From NCBI GenBank assembly GCA_013396525.1, contig VWYX01000355.1, forward strand, positions 544,625 to 608,624: DNA of 64,000 nt. Reading direction: 5' to 3'. Of this stretch, positions 1-14,955 are shown in pieces. A program made the position numbers and the translations under genes. Source of the stretch: Chaetorhynchus papuensis. Lineage: Eukaryota > Chordata > Aves > Passeriformes > Rhipiduridae. The notes beneath the pieces were generated by a model that was not told the DNA's origin, did not search any database, and saw only the letters and a list, made by a program, of their open reading frames with translations. Within the stretch, counting starts at the first letter, position 1; each line of letters starts with the position of its first letter.

Positions 1-3000
1 ACATTTCCTCCCTGTGTTGCCCTGCCTTTGTTGTTTCCCCTGGTGAATTGATGTTGCTGTTATTGAATGATGATGGGATTTTTTCCTCTTCTTTTTATTT
101 TCAAACATGAAGTGAGGTGAATTAATGTGTGGGTGGAAAATGCCACAGGCAAGAAGTGTTTCCCTTGGCATGGAGGGGAAGATCTTTGCCAATCTTCCTG
201 AAGTCCTGTGCTTCTGGCTGAACTGTTCTTGTACCGAGCAGAGATGGACACAGATCAAAGCATATTGTGTTTTGTGCATGAGGCCCATGGTCAGAGCTGA
301 AGTCTGATTTTTTTTTTTTAGATGTATTTATTGCCTCTGTTGGCCCCTCATTCTGTAATGGCAGCACCCAGGGCTCTAGAGCTGGATGCTGGGAGGTGTT
401 CTGGATCCAAACCTCACAGACTTGGCTGCAGCATTAACTGAAGTCACACTGATGAGGAGTTTGCTCGCTCTTCTGCCTCCCCACAGCAGCTCTTGATGCA
501 TTAAGCAGGCTGCTGGAACCAGAGCCATGTGCATGATGTAACTGCCCAGCACATCTTGAGGAGCTCTGGGAATCTCATCAGCCAGGAAGTTTGAGCATGC
601 CTTCTCCAGTGCTGATGCTGTTTTCCCCCCAGCCCTTCCTTGCAGAGGTGGGATTAGCTTCTGACACTACACAGAGCACTCAGGCTGTCTCTGAATCCCT
701 GCTGGTGCTTGCTCTCACTCCAGAAGAGTGCTTCCATCTGAAGCACAAACTATTACCTGCAGTTTAGCCCCAGCTAAAGCTCTGAGGCAGCAGGAAAGAG
801 CAATGATTCACCTCAGCCAGCTCCTCCATATAATTCATATCGTATGCATTTGTGTGTCACAATAATGAGCACGATTGCTTTTCAGTGGAGTAGAATTTCC
901 ACTCTTCAGCAACCATAAACATCTCACAGATTTTTTTCCTTTCTGTGTAAAACAAATAGCCAGTGCTTGTTACTAAAAGATAATTCTTGTAGTGTTAATA
1001 TCTGGTATTGCTGCATAAACAAAGATGTTTTACATGAATGAAAGGTTATCTAAGAACCCCCACTTTTTTCCCCCACTTTTTTTTTTTTTTTTTAATAATT
1101 CAATCCTACATCTATTTTGGTGGTTGGTTGTTTTTTTTTTCTCCTCGCATGTTTCCACAACCTATTGTGAGAAGAAGACCATGTAGTTTGCACCTCTGTA
1201 CAGAGATGGTGGGTGACATGTGAGAGAATTCTTTAAAAAGTAATGGAATATTAAGGCTGATGCATGTGTGTGTGTGGTGACAAGCCACCCCTTCATCCAA
1301 AAAGCAAGCGATGCTGCACAGGATAGGGCTGTGAGGAATAAAGGCATTTTGAAGGACTGGGGTAAAAGCCTCCTGCTGATTTGTAGGTGATTACTTGAAA
1401 GGTGTGGTCTGAACAATTTTACATAATTTTCATGTGTCTGTAGTTACTCCTTGGGAAGCAATAGGTTGCAACTGAAACATTTTCTTTTGTTGGTTTGAAA
1501 AGTATAGTCAATTTACTGCTAGGTTTTTTTCCTCCTGCTTTCTACTCTTTTGCCCACAGCAGTTTGTAATTGAGTCTAACAAGGAACATAGGTACCTTAT
1601 AGGTTCCTCTCTTAAAACGAGGCCTAGCAGTCAGATAATTGGTTCCTTTCAGCAGATGCACAGCTCCAGAACCTGAGTGGGGTTTTTTTTTGGGGAAATA
1701 AATGCTATATGGCCACATTCTTTAACAGTCTGTCCCCAAGACTCTCTCCATTTATCTCTTGAAATACTAAAGATGCCAGCACGAGAATGGGGCTTGTGTG
1801 GTCAGAAGCTCTTTCCTCCCACCTAGAAGGAAACCTTTGGCACTTGAGTGATACAAACCCAGATTTAATGGCTGAAGTTCAGAAAACCTGAGAAGCCAAC
1901 GGAGCAGAGGCAAAATTAATTGAAGGTTGGGCTGTAGCAGCCTACCATCAAAATCTGAGCCTCTAATGTATAACATGTGTTCCTGCTTTCATTTGTCTGC
2001 TTTACAAGAGCCAATACACAGCGTTTTCAGGGTTCACAAGGGGGCTGTCCTCCCTCTAGGCTATTAGCTACAGTAACGGCTTATTTAGAAAGTTAGACTT
2101 TCTCCCAGCTGGGGGAAAACGTGGCCCTGAAGGAGAGGAAAGGGGGAGGAAGAGGAGAAAACTGAGTATTTTGTTTAAGCAACTTAACAGTACAATGCCA
2201 GAGGAAATGAATCAGAAGAGAGTGATTTCTGCAAGCACGTATTTTTTTGCTTTATGAAAACAAAGAAGTTTAAATCCTGGCCTCTGGAGAGCCAATAGGG
2301 CCCATGTTTGACTTAGGATGGCAATATGGGGTCCTGGTTCCGTTGCTACGGGCAGAGGAAGGTATTTCCAGAAGAACAAAGGGTTGTTAGCTTGGCTTCT
2401 ATCTTTTACAACATTCTAGAGGCACTTCCCAGGATTGTTTTGTTTGCTGAGGGTTTTTTTGTGTTGTTGTTTTAGTTGGTTTTGGGGTTTTTTTCCATAA
2501 GGAATAACCTCCTCCTTCCTTACCTCACACCTGAAAACACATGGCTCTCTTCTAATGTCATGTTCTGCAGAAAAATGAGGTCATCTGCACCTCACACAGT
2601 GTGGTCTTGTATTGGTGGCACTTGGCACAATCCCCTCGTTCCTTCCTGCTGCGGGCTTATCCCAGCCCTGGGGAGTCTTAACACAGCCCTGAGCTGTGCC
2701 CCACCAAGGAGCTCTAAGGGACCATCTGCTGGCAGGGACTTTGGAAGGCTGTGAATAGACCCCTGCTTTTCTTGGACTTGCCCTTTGTGAGGCAGTTTGA
2801 GGAGGTTTCCTTCCTCTCTGTTTCCTCCGTTAGCACGGTTCACTCCTTTGGAGAGGGCAGAATGGGAGGATGTGCTCCCAGCCCCACACCCAGGGAGTCT
2901 TGGAGCAGTCTGCCTGTGCATGTACGGTCTGTAGGTTATTAATATCCATTTGTGGGCAGATTGTTGGTGTGGTTTTGTCTGCGTGCGTTCCCAAACCATC

Positions 3001-3813
3001 CTGGCCCTTTCCAAGGGCGGTTTCCTGGAACAAGCCCTCTGTGGTCTTTGAGTGGCTGATTCATGATTGCTGTCCTTAGACTAAGACTGCTGGGTGAGAG
3101 GGGTGTTTAATCTTGGCCTTTCACACTGACTGACAGCTGTTTCACACCTCTGGTGGTTTTTCACAGCACTTTCAGTATGTGCTGATGCTGAACTGGAAAT
3201 GCTGCTCTTTTCCCTCTCCATTAGGGGATATGAATAATTGACTATCTGCAGATATTCTGAAACATCAGCTCCTCTTTCTTCCTCTGTTCTAAAAACCCTT
3301 TTCCCATGTATGCTGGTACTTTCCAGTGGGCTTTTTGTGTATCTTGTGTTGCCCAGCTCATTTATCCATAAGTGGTGACAGCAGTCAGGGAGTGAACTTC
3401 TGCTCTGAACTTCCACAGCCTGTGCCCTACCTGCCTCTCTTTGTGCAGTATTTCCTGGTCCCTGACTGCAGCAGTGAAGTGTTTTAAAGCAAGTCTCTGA
3501 GCTCTTCTCTTGCATGTTTGAAAGGGGCAGCATTTTCCCTGCATACACTGGCTGTGTCCATACATAGCATGCAAGTAGGTCAGGGGGAAAGATGTTTTGG
3601 ATGTTCTACATGACCTTGTTATTCAGGCTGGAACACAAATTCTTGTGGTTTTAGTCTTGACCTGACATAATGGGGCAGCCCCACGGGGGCTGGACGTGGG
3701 GGCGATGGCTGTGACCAAGGGTGATTCTAGCAGGGGCCGTGCAAGGCCCTCTGTCCCCAGAGCTCAGGGTTGCAGTACCTGGTGACAACAGGTTGTCCAC
3801 TGCTCCCACGCAA
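1..3813. other. Non-coding stretch, no gene recognised
   Basis: I see no convincing gene here. The open frames are short, overlap one another on both strands and show no recognisable domain. A homopolymer T tract lies at 1077-1093 and a short GT run near 1264-1276. The sequence looks like unique intergenic or intronic bird DNA. Confidence 0.6.
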
Positions 3814-4069
3814 CCAGCAACAGGACAAGAGGATATGGCCCCAAACTGTACGAGGGTAGGTTCAGGTTGGACATCAGGAGGAATTTCTGCACTGAAAGAG
3901 CTGTCTGGCATTGGACTGGCTTCTCAGGGAGGTGGTGGAGTCACCATCCCTGGAGGGGCTCAAGAAATGATGTGACACTCAGTGCCGTGGTCTAATTGAC
4001 CAGGTGGAAATTGTTCAAAGGTTGGACTCGTTGATCCTGGAGGTCTTTTCCAACCTAAATGATTCTGTG
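3814..4069 (+). mobile_element. Truncated CR1 LINE, 3' end
   Basis: The segment matches the typical 3' portion of avian CR1. It contains the region around 'caggacaagaggatatggcc' and the phrase 'ttcaggttggacatcagg', and ends in the signature 'aggtcttttccaacctaaat' followed by 'gattctgtg'. It is 5'-truncated, as most CR1 copies are, and carries no intact reverse transcriptase. The subfamily was not resolved by eye. Confidence 0.88.
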
Positions 4070-7000
4070 CCAATGGCAGGATCCACTGACAGGCCTGAAC
4101 AAGGTAAGATGGTGAACCAGGTCTGGGGGAGTCCAGCTGTGGGCAGCAGGAGGCCAGACTGGAGATGGAGCTAGCTTGAGTGTTGGTAAAAGAATTATCC
4201 AGTGTACAGAATCAGAAATAACCTTATCTGCAGCACACGTCTGGAGTTTTTGGGGAGCTAGGTGGGGGCTGCACGCAGGTGTGCCAGCACATGGCCCCAG
4301 CAAGGGCTGCAATCCTGGGGCTGAGCTGGGCCCATGGACAGGGGGTCATCGTGTTGGGCCCCCAGGTGAGGCTGGTAAGGCCATAAAGGCCACAGGTGTC
4401 CTCAGGGCTCTGAGAGCCAGAGCTCTGTTAATACACCTCAGGATTGAGGGCCTTTTTGTTTTTATGAAAAAGCACTAACTGGTCAACACGCTGTCATAAA
4501 GCATAGTTGCGGTTTCTGTGTGCAAGAGAAAGCATAATTATATTTTTCTTGCTAAACAAAAGCCTTTTTGAAAAATGGCACCAAAAATGCATTGATCAGA
4601 AACCAGTGGAAATAATCTACCAGTGAAGTGTTTGTGTGTGTGTGAGAGAAAAAAAGAGGAAGAATGACGTGAGTAGCTGGTTGATCTTTTTATAGGATGG
4701 CTGAAAATGCATCTTCCAAGATACACAGATTGGAGGAGCCTGAGAAGGCCCAGGAGGGTATTCTGTCATTTCAAACCATGTGTCCCTTGTCTCATTCTTG
4801 TCATATTCTCATGGATTTCTCTTCAGATCCCTGTGTGAGCGGTTGATTAGCAAAGCATCAATTCTGCTATCAAATAAATGATGCCTCTGAATGCTAATAG
4901 ACATATCTTCATTTGAAATATTATTTCTTCTCAGAAGAACCTCAATAAGGAAATCTAAGTGAGAGTTACTGACAAACAATTAGCACTGTTTTGTGAAATG
5001 CTGCCCAAAAAAATCTGTATATTTTTCTGGTTTTAGCTTAGCAAAAATATAAGGGATCAAAATAGGACTTTTTAAGGAGGAACTCTCATTAGGGCTGTCT
5101 GTTTATGAAGAGATGTGCTACTGCATGGAATTGGACCATGATATGAACTCTTTTCAGCCCAGTCTTCTAAGACCTTTTGGGGACAGGGAGAAGGGGAATA
5201 AATTGCAAAGATCTAAGTCCTTGCTTTAACCTATCCCACAGCTGAACTCTAGGGATGTCTGCTCAAGATATAGGAAAGGGCTTTCAAACACACTTTTTCA
5301 CAGGTATTTTTAATGTCTCTTTGAAAAATTGTGCTGGATGTGAGCAAGGGTTGCTTCCTGCTGTCAGTTTTATTGTTTCAGCCACGATTAGAAATGCTAA
5401 AATACTATTAAAGAGGTTTCTCAACCCTAATTCTAGTTGAACCAGAGTTAGGAAGTTCTGCACGTCTCCTTGGGTGTTCCTGGAACTTCTAGCCCCAAAC
5501 TGCAGATGCAAGAAGTCTGCATGAGATGAGTTATTTTACAACTTGTAGTACATCAATCTTGGAGGGTCCATGAACTCTTTCTGAGAGGCCATAAAAGATA
5601 ATTATCATCAGGCTTAAGTGCCCTAAACAGATTTGCACTGGAAGAAGTACAAGGATCTAAAAATGCAAAAAAAAGCCTTGAATAAGTGCCTTAAATAACT
5701 CTGCCTACAAGGGACTCATCATGTCTTAAGTTTATCCTCAGTCATAACTTACATATGGGGACAGCAGTAGGACTCAGTTTTGTTCCTTGTTCTGTACCCC
5801 CGAGCTGATTCTCTGACTAATTATGATAGTTTTTCCCTCAGTCAGGCATTAATTTTGCTTTTTTTCCTCTCTGCCTGGGCACTGAGGTTAATTTCTGCTG
5901 CTCTATAAAACCTGTTCGAAATTAGCCAGTAAGTCCTAAAGCCATTGGAGGTGAGAGGGACTGTGTGTGTGCCCATCCACATGTGTGGATGTGTTAATAA
6001 GCTGCTTAAGCTTCATTTCCTTAAGGAACAAAAGTAACAACCTGAGAAAATCAGACGAAAAATTAATTTTTTTTATGGAATAGATGTAGAAACAGATATT
6101 GGATCAATTAAGCAGCCTATGGTGCCCCCCCCCATGCAGTTGCCATATTTTAGGAACCTACAAGTCATAAATGCGTAATGATATGCGACCTTTTCACAGA
6201 TCATAGAATCCTTGTGATTATTTGAAGGATTGTTTATTAGAGGATGGATGGTTGGGAATAGATCAGAGCCCTGTTCAGCTAATAGCACTGAAACTGTTAT
6301 TTGCCATGCCAGGTTATGATTTGTGTGCTTCCCAAGGCATTCATCCAGTGGTGTTTGGCTGGGTGTTTTTGACTGTGTGCTGTGCAAATTTACAGACTTC
6401 TGTCCAATCTGTCATGGACTGAGAACTGCAACAACCATTACTGTGAACTCTGCTTTTAATGTCCAAACTTACCATCACGTGCAGTAAAACTGTTTGCAAA
6501 CAAATGTGGTTTTTTGCCAACAGACCCATAGAACTGGGATCATTTCAGCAAATTTCTTTCCTTTCATGTGTGACTATAGATGAAAACCATCTTTGACTCA
6601 CTTATATAAAATCATCTGTTACATTATTTATACTTTAATAGTTACTAGTTGGCGATTTTTTTTTTTTTTTTTTGCCAAGAGGAATATCAGTGTTTCTTTT
6701 TTTTAGTAATGTGTAACTGATGGGATTGTAGCTTAATTCCCTGCCTTAGCCATGGAGGGGGGATCCCAGGGTGCAAAGCTCTGGCGTGGGTAAAAGGAAT
6801 TCCTCACTGGGGATCGTCTGCAAGGCATATGCTCCCAAGTTGGTTAAATTTCTCAAATAACATCTCCCTTGCTATTTGATTTGGGGGAAACAGCCTCAGC
6901 TCTCTTTGCAGGGGCTCTGATGATGTGCGTCAGTGGGGAAATTTGAGGAGGTAAATGACCACAGTTCATCAGCAACTCTTCTTTTACATCATGTTTCTGA

Positions 7001-10000
7001 TCAGCGGGTGTGCCTCTCCTGATGAGCTGCAAATGTGTACTTAATATTATATTAGCTATTAAATCCCAAAGTCAACAGTTTCCCTGGCAAGTTCAGAACA
7101 CTTAAAACATTACTCTGTATTTAAAAAAAGAAGTAATTTTTTTTTCAATGTAAAAGAAGCCTTATTAAAACATTTACAGATACTTTTATGATGTTGTATT
7201 GTTTTCCAAAAACAGTGATCAACTGTGATGGATACGTTTGTCTGTCGTCATTCTCCACCCCCTGGAGCCTCTAATTCCTCTTCAAAAGGAGAAAGTGTTT
7301 CTCCTTTTCCAGGATCTGGAGAAGGCCCAGACTTTTAATGCTCTGTTATAAACATGAATTGGAGCCTGGGGACCTAAAGCAAACGTGGAGGCTGTTGGGG
7401 CACTGTGTTCTCCTTGCAGTGGGGTGGAGGGTATTGTCATGTGAATATCCCATCTCCTGCCTGGGGAACACTGAGAGGAGAGACCCCTCGGTGCTTCCTG
7501 CAGCTGCCAGGCTCCTTAAACCCCTCAGGAGGAGAGAATGAGCACTTCTTTTTGTGTGCCACCCTTCTCGTCCTCTCTGTGACAGCATAAGAGATTTGCA
7601 GTTTTAAGTCTGCCAGGGCTGTTGACTATTGGGTTTGTAACATCTGGATTTGGACTTTTATGACACTCAGCAGGAGTTCTTGAGTCCAGACAATGACACT
7701 GGTGTCCCCGTGGTAGTAACGTGAGCTCGCTGTGGAAATGATGCTGCGCTTACAGTAGGGAATGAGGGGCCTGACCCCACTTTAACTTCCCTGCTGACCT
7801 CACAGTGGGGTGAATTGGGCTCCCAAGTAACTGTCAGCTCCCCTGAAGCAGCAGTCAGCTGTTTTAGTGCTGCAGGAGGGATTAGTTGTAAGCAAATGGT
7901 GTTTACCCAAATTCCAGGCTGGCAGGAAGTTCTTATAGCCCTAGAGGAACAGAGTGTGTGCTTACCAGATGAGTGTTGTGAGCAAGCGTGAAGATGACAA
8001 GTTGTCAAATGGATCTCTGCTGCCTAAAAAGAGGGTAAATGGTGAGCAGGAGAAAAATGGATGTGTATTGGTGTCCTGGAAATGTGCAAGCACTCAGTGA
8101 GCAGTCGTGGTGCTGTTCTGAGCACCCCAGGGCACTGCCCTGTGCTGTTTGATCTCATCTTGGTGTGCAGCCTATGTGTGGGTTCTGACCCTCCAAGCAC
8201 ATGTTCAGAGGTCTGCCATAAACTTTATCAGGACCTTGGGTGCTTCTAGGGGAGTAGAAAGAAGGATGGCCCTGACAGTGCTGTTAAACCTGAGCTGGAA
8301 TGTCCCAAATGGTGGTTGTGACTTCTGATGGGTTCTCAAAGGGTTCAAAGAGGTGCCAGGTTGTTTGGGCTCAGGTACAGCACTGCCTGCAGCGGGTCTG
8401 TAGTGTTCCTGCTCCAATGTGGTGCCACTGACCTCCTGGTTTGGCTTTTTTAATAGTGTAAAAGGGATACTTGTGGAGTTTTGAGCTTCTTTTTGACTTG
8501 GGTTATTGGTTGATTTTGGAAGCTGTAAACAGTGAGCACAGGGGTACAAATCAGTAGCTGGAACAGCATGTGTTTGTGGGGAGGGGGAAAGGAAAAAACA
8601 TCAACTTCTTTAGCCAGCTCTGTGCCACTGAACCACGTGGCTGCTCTAGGCCATGTGATTCAGGCCTCTGGAATCACCAGGTCTGCAGTAGCTGATTTTT
8701 TTTCAGGGCAAAAGGGATGAGACCAGGCTTTAATTACTGGCTGGAAATGTTTAAAGTGGCATAAGACTGTCTACATGCATTTAATGGTAGGATGGCGGGA
8801 GCTCTGCACCTATGGGGTTGGGAGGGGGTCAACTGTTGCATTTGGTGTTTGCAGCTGGTTCTCCTCTCTGCCATCCCAGGCTGCTGCCCACGGGGGTTGT
8901 GTGAAAGCTGCTGAGCCGGGGTGGGTTGCCATGTCTGAAAGACTGAGAAATGATGGTCAGCCCTACTTGTTCATTTGACATCACAGGCAGGAATAGATCC
9001 TTGGGTTGTTTTTTGGAAACAGACCCTATGGGAAGCTAATACTCAGTGGAAAGATCATTTAGCTAGATAAAGTGGGAAATTGCAAACCATATCAAGCAGT
9101 GTAAGAAGATAAAAATGCTTCCCAGGACACTTGTGCATTTGAGTGAAAGGAAATCACTGACTGATTAATTCTATCTCAAGAGAGAAAAGGGGGTTATTTC
9201 TAAAAATTTAGTAATGTGATGCAGTAATTACATCTGTAAAGTAGTACAGGAATGCTGTGTGTTAAGGTCTTTAAATTAAAAGATGATTATGTGATTCAGA
9301 GATTTTTATAAAGCTGTTACTAATAGGTTAGTTTAACTACTGACCCATTAGACTTGCTAATAAATACTCATTAATAGTTCTATAAATCAGTTAGTGGTTA
9401 AGACTAAGCAAGACACCAGAAAGTATATTATTTCTAAACCTAGTAATACAGGCTGAAAGGAAAAATTATTCTACTCCTGTCTGCAATTATCTTGCACTGG
9501 AGCTACTCCTCATCACAAATAAAATAACTCCTGACTTGCTAAAGTGCAGGGAGGTTGTACAGAGTAGGTTTAGGTCTGTAGTGTCTCCGTGGGTGGTATA
9601 TTTGTAGTAAAGAGAGCGGAGTGGCAAACGCTGTTGTGTAACGGGTGGCATGAAGGTGCAGCCCGTAACTCACCCTTCATTAAAGTGAGGGAGAGCTATC
9701 TGAGCAGTAAGTGATGCTTTGTCTCTCGTTTCTGGCACGCTTGTGATGTATTTTGGAAGTTACAGGCTGGCAGACTGAGACTTGTCTGCAGGCAGATGAT
9801 GAACACTGTGCAGCCTCTGAGGCCTGCATGGAGCCTCCTTCCACCAATGCATTTTTAATTCACCTCCGTGAGAGCCTCACAAAGTAGGTCTGAACAAAAG
9901 GAACAATGAGAGAAGGTGAGTTCAAACAAGAATGCACTTGCAGTGTTTGCAGCTGTGATGGTTTCTGCCATGGAAAGCAGCACCGAGTCTGCTCTTCCTT

Positions 10001-13000
10001 GTGACAAGGATTTTTGGAGCAGTTTTCAGCCCACCCTACAAAAGCTGTGGGTTGGGGATTCCCCAAGGAGTCCTGATTCACCTTTCCCATCGCACGTTCC
10101 CAGCTGCTGCACGAAAGGTGGGTTCAGCACTGGTGAGAGGTGGTTTGACAGCTCTGAGGACGTGTTAAATCCCCAGCCAGGCATGAGCACCAGTGGCTCT
10201 CGGTGCTCCAGCTCAGTCCTGCCCTGCAGGGTGGCCTCCCGTGGGATCAGGCTGCTGCCAACTGCTGCTTAATCCCTGGCCCTGCCGGGGCCACGAGCAA
10301 AACCGCTAATGGGCACCACTTGTAAAGGCTTTTTGGGATGTGTATCAACAAGCCTGAGCAGCAGCTGCCCCTCAGCAGCTCCAGTGCAGCTGCTGAGAGT
10401 GAGGAATTGCTGCTGCTGCTGGGCTGAGCTGTGTTTGTGCCTCTGCTTTGGGGTGAAAGCTGCCAGCACCAATCCCTGAGCATCCAGGCTCCCCGGGTCA
10501 CAACAACTCAACTAAATAACTGAGAGAGAAGCAAGAAAGCACTTGAGATTTACCCAGAGACAAAGAGAAGCTCTGCTACTGCCTAACTTTGGCCGAGATG
10601 TCTCTGAGGCTGTCTCATGCCTCAAAAGATGTTCTGTGCTGCAGCCAGTAGCAGCAGGGGAGGGTTTATGGCAGAGGTGTGGATTTACGGCGTCTCAGGT
10701 GTCTGGAAAGTGTGTGAAGTAGGAGAGGGGTGAGGGTGGGAGAGCAGGAAAATGTGAGACAAGCTAAAGGCAAAAAAAATCCACCCTTGAGGTTGTGATT
10801 TGAAGATCCTTGTGTCTCTGCCTTTGATGCAAGGGACATGAGGTACCCATGAGACAAGCAGCAATATTCTCTTGGGATTTTCCCCAAGTTGCTTCCCAGC
10901 TGGTTTGACTTTTTCTGTGCTAACAGTATTCCTGGCAGCAAGGAAGAATGCACAGGTCTGTTTCGAAAGGTGATGCACCTCCTCAGGCCCATAGATTTGT
11001 GTGTCCTGTGTTAGTGGCTATAAGCAAACCAGACCTATTTTAAATACAAAAATGTGGGGATTTGTTTTATGCTTGTTTGGGGTGTATTTCTTTTGCTCTG
11101 GATACAGTTTTTTAACTTCCATTGTGCTCTGCTATTACTGGAGTAAGCTAGGTTTCCTTGCTTGAAGAGAAAGGTACCTGAATGTCAAGTACCCGTGAGA
11201 GATGGAGGGAAAGGGCAGAAATTTTGAATAAAAATACTTAATTGGAGCTTGGAATGGAGCAAGCTTAAAGGGGGAGGGATGAACCCCTCGCATTTGGCTT
11301 TTAATTCCATAATATTATTGTACAGAAGACTTAAGAGCAAGATGAAAAGGCTTCAACATTCAAGAAGTTCTCTTTTCCATAGTCAATTTGCTCCATAGTC
11401 TGTCTTTACATCCACCTTATTTAACAGAGGTCAAGTAAAGAAAGAAGTGCAGAAATAATTGAAATGCACTCCACTGAGGAATATCAAGTGATTTTTTTTT
11501 TTCTTTCCCCTGTAGCCAAGACAGAGATAAGTAATTATTTGTTAAACCTAGGATGTGACATAAAAACATCAACGGGGGAAAAAAAAAAATCACGTTTTCC
11601 TTGAATCTCCCACGTGCTATGCTTCCACTACCTCTAGGTAATAGCAAAGAGAAGAAAAAGTAGCAGGGTCGTGTTCCTGTGTTTCACCATCCAGGCATGT
11701 GGCTGAAGGCTCAATTTTGGCAGGAGCTGCTAACCTTTTCCCCTTTGCTTTTAATTTATCCCTGCTTGTCGCAAAATCTAAAAATGCAGCTGTTTCTTGT
11801 CTTTATTGCCTGCTGATTATTGTTCAGCTGTAGTTTGCCTCCTTGTATTTGTGGTGAGGCACCTGCCACCGTCACTACAGGGGTGACTGAGGTAAGATGA
11901 GCTTTTGGCTTTCTGTGCCAGAGCAAGTCAGCAAACATCGGGCAGAACATCTGGTCAGAAAATACCTGTTTGCTGCAACACAAACTCTCGGTGCTGCCTG
12001 GTGCTTTTGTAAGGATTTCTGACCATGGAGAGATGGGCAGAGAGAGCACATGGACCATAAATTTCTCTGGAGATGCTGGAGAAATGCTCAATGATTCAGA
12101 TGAAATTAAATGTTGGAGCTCTCTCCTGGTGTTGCCAAGAAGCAGATGCTCAGCAAAGGCTAAAGCAAGAATTCTCTTGAAAACCTTCCTTCCTTCTGCT
12201 TTGGGCCTTCGCGAGGCAGAAGTTGTTTCTGGGTCACTGTGTTTGAAAACCACTGATGGATGGATTCATTCTTTCTCAACTTGTCCAAATTTTTCTTGAA
12301 GTCTGTTACAGGGAATATTTTGTGTGTGTTTTCTGTTTATGAGGCTATAGAACTAATAATTCTGTTCTGGAGAGGTGTTGAAGGCCAGTGTTGCTTAGAG
12401 CTAGGGAATAATCCCAGCTGACTTTAACAAAATTACTGGCATGCTCAATATTTGGAAGATAAATAAATAATCTCCTGAGTTAGAAGCACTGGGTTTTTAC
12501 CCACCCTGCTTGAGATAAATGAAGGATGTGTTTATAGCAACATGTTACCCCAAATACTGCCAACAGGGATCTCTGAGAAGGAGACTCAATGCTTTGTGTT
12601 TACACCACTGTATTCCCAGATAGAGCATAAGAATTCTGGGTAACACTTGGGTTCTTGCATGTTCTAAATACTTAAACCCACTCTCTGGATCAGTGGCTTG
12701 GAGCTCTGCTATCTAGAAGACAAGGTAGTTCAGTGTATTCCTTTACCAGTATTATTCAGGAGGATTATGGTCTTGTTCTTCCCCTTACTTTTGTCCAATT
12801 ATTTCTTCAGAGACAATGTATAAGGAAAAGTGATTTATCCCTGCCTCTTATCTACAACACAGAGCTTTTGACTTCCTCTGGGAGGGTGTTTTGCACTCCA
12901 ATGTGCTTGTTTGTATAACTCGGTAATTCCTGGGGTTTTTTTTCTCCTCATCACCCTCCACTGGAGAATCTTATTCTGATCCATTTAGGTTTGCCTAAGT

Positions 13001-14935
13001 GTCAAGCTGGAAGGACTTCAAATAGTGACTCTCTTAGGTAAAGCTGGTGTGGGAGACAGGAGTTTGGAAGTGAGGGAACTTCCTTCAGGAAATAAACACG
13101 ACACGTGTGTAACCAGCATCTCTCTGTTGTGATGGAGAAGGTTTTCCATAACTGTCTGGAACAATAAACTGCTGACTTTGGACCTCTGTGATCAACCCTT
13201 ACCAGCTGCTTCAGTGGGAAAAGGCAGAGACCGTCTGGGTGGCACTGAAGGAAGAAAGCTCCTCACTGATAGCCGGAGATGGGCTCTGTGCTGATTTGTG
13301 AGGATCTAAAAGGGTGTTTATTTTGCTTTCAGGTTGGTCTTTCTTAATTGTCACCTGTAATGGTGGGCTCTGGAGGTGAATGTGCAACAGATTTTAAGTT
13401 GTCTGCATTTTTCAGTCAGTGGATGGCCTCATTTGCAACTTGATGCTCTTTTCTTGGAAAGGCGACAAAAGCAGACAGATCTTTCATGTCATTGTTTTTA
13501 AATGAGTTTTCCATTCTCCTACCTTCCTTTGTATCTTGGCCTTTGACTTGACAATATTGGCAGTACTTCCCAAGTGTCTTGAGTGTCTCTGCTGTAAAGA
13601 TTTAGGTACTAAGCTAGTCTCCAAGTGTTTAAAGTGCATTAGTGGAAGATGTAAATCCAGTTGATGGTGGCTGTCCAGACCACAGTAAGCCATTAATTAA
13701 TCTCAGTGTGAGGTGATTTCCTAAAAATGGGGAGAGCTTGCAACATATCCTGTAGGTCATTAAACATTCTCAGACTAAAGATGAGAATCCAGAGGGGCAA
13801 AAAAAGGGAGTGCTTGCTTTGGATCTGCTTCTTGGTAAATAACTGAAAGCATTTGAGTTAGGGATGAAGAGCCCAGCTTGGACACCAGGAGCTGTGTCAG
13901 TGGATGCTCTGGCAGTGCCAGTGAAGTCTGTGGTGTGGTTTAATCTGCCAGGATTCAAGAGGGATGTTCTGCCTGTAGCAGTAAGAAGGACCAGATCTCC
14001 TGGAGTGCCTCAGGGCTCTCTGCTTCCTTGCTGGGCAGTGTACATGTGCCTGTAGGGAACTGTACTTCATGGGGAATCTGTTTCCTTATCTTCTCTGTGC
14101 TGGCAAAGGGTCAAAAATGCTGTGTAAGCAGAACTGTACATATATTTTTGGATCTCTTAGAGTTGGGAAGAAAAGAGATGCTTGTATGTGCATGAGAAAT
14201 AGTGCTTTGATGGCTGTAAAAATAGGTGTTTTATTTCTTTGAGTAATTCTAAGGGAAACTTGCTGTATTTCTGTCCCAGCTCACCGTTGGCTGACATATA
14301 CTTCATTTGTGATAATTTTTAATTCCCCACCTTTACTGTTTCCCTACTATTCCTGGCCATAAGGAACCCCAAATGCAGAGCTTTATGTGAGACAGACCTA
14401 ATGTAAAGGAGACAAAGTAACTGTTAAGCAAAAAGTCCAGGATTTCCAAGTCCTGCAGCATAACCAACACAGTGTGAGCACGAGTGCTGCCAGTGACACA
14501 CAGCAGTGCCAGGGTGAGAGGTGCTGGCTGGTAAAATCCGTGCTCCTGATGAGGAACACGTGAGCAGCAAGTGCTTAACTCCTGGTGCCCACTCGCTCTG
14601 AAGCCTCTCTCTGTTCCTGGCCCTTCCTTCAGAGCCTGTGAGTCCCTTCCCCTCTCCCCTGAAGAGAAGTTCTTTGGCAAACAGCGTGCCAGGGCGCCGT
14701 GTTTGTTGACTTTTGAGGGCTTTGACAACAAAATCGCTCCACGTACCTGCAGAGATGTTTTCCCCTTAACTGCTGACTCTGTAGATTCTCCCTGGGTGTT
14801 GGAAGTCAGGCTGGTTTTCTTCTTACTGAGGTCTTGTTGAGGATGCAAACCCTTAGGACAAATGTTCCTTTTGGAGGTGCTGTGAAGGCTGCTGGAGCGT
14901 GGCTGCCCTCCCTGCTGTGGCACATGGGGACTGTG

Positions 14936-14955
14936 CAGCAGCAGCAGCAGCAGCA
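14936..14955. repeat. Short CAG trinucleotide run
   Basis: Six to seven uninterrupted CAG units are visible. On the minus strand they give a leucine run in the long open frame that overlaps them. This is an ordinary microsatellite. Confidence 0.9.

Noticed and set aside
6195..6230. CR1-like 'atcatagaatcc' phrase
   Set aside because: No further CR1 sequence follows or precedes it.
11756..12253. 165-codon minus-strand frame
   Set aside because: I recognise no domain and see no splice or promoter context; a plus-strand frame of 109 codons overlaps it.
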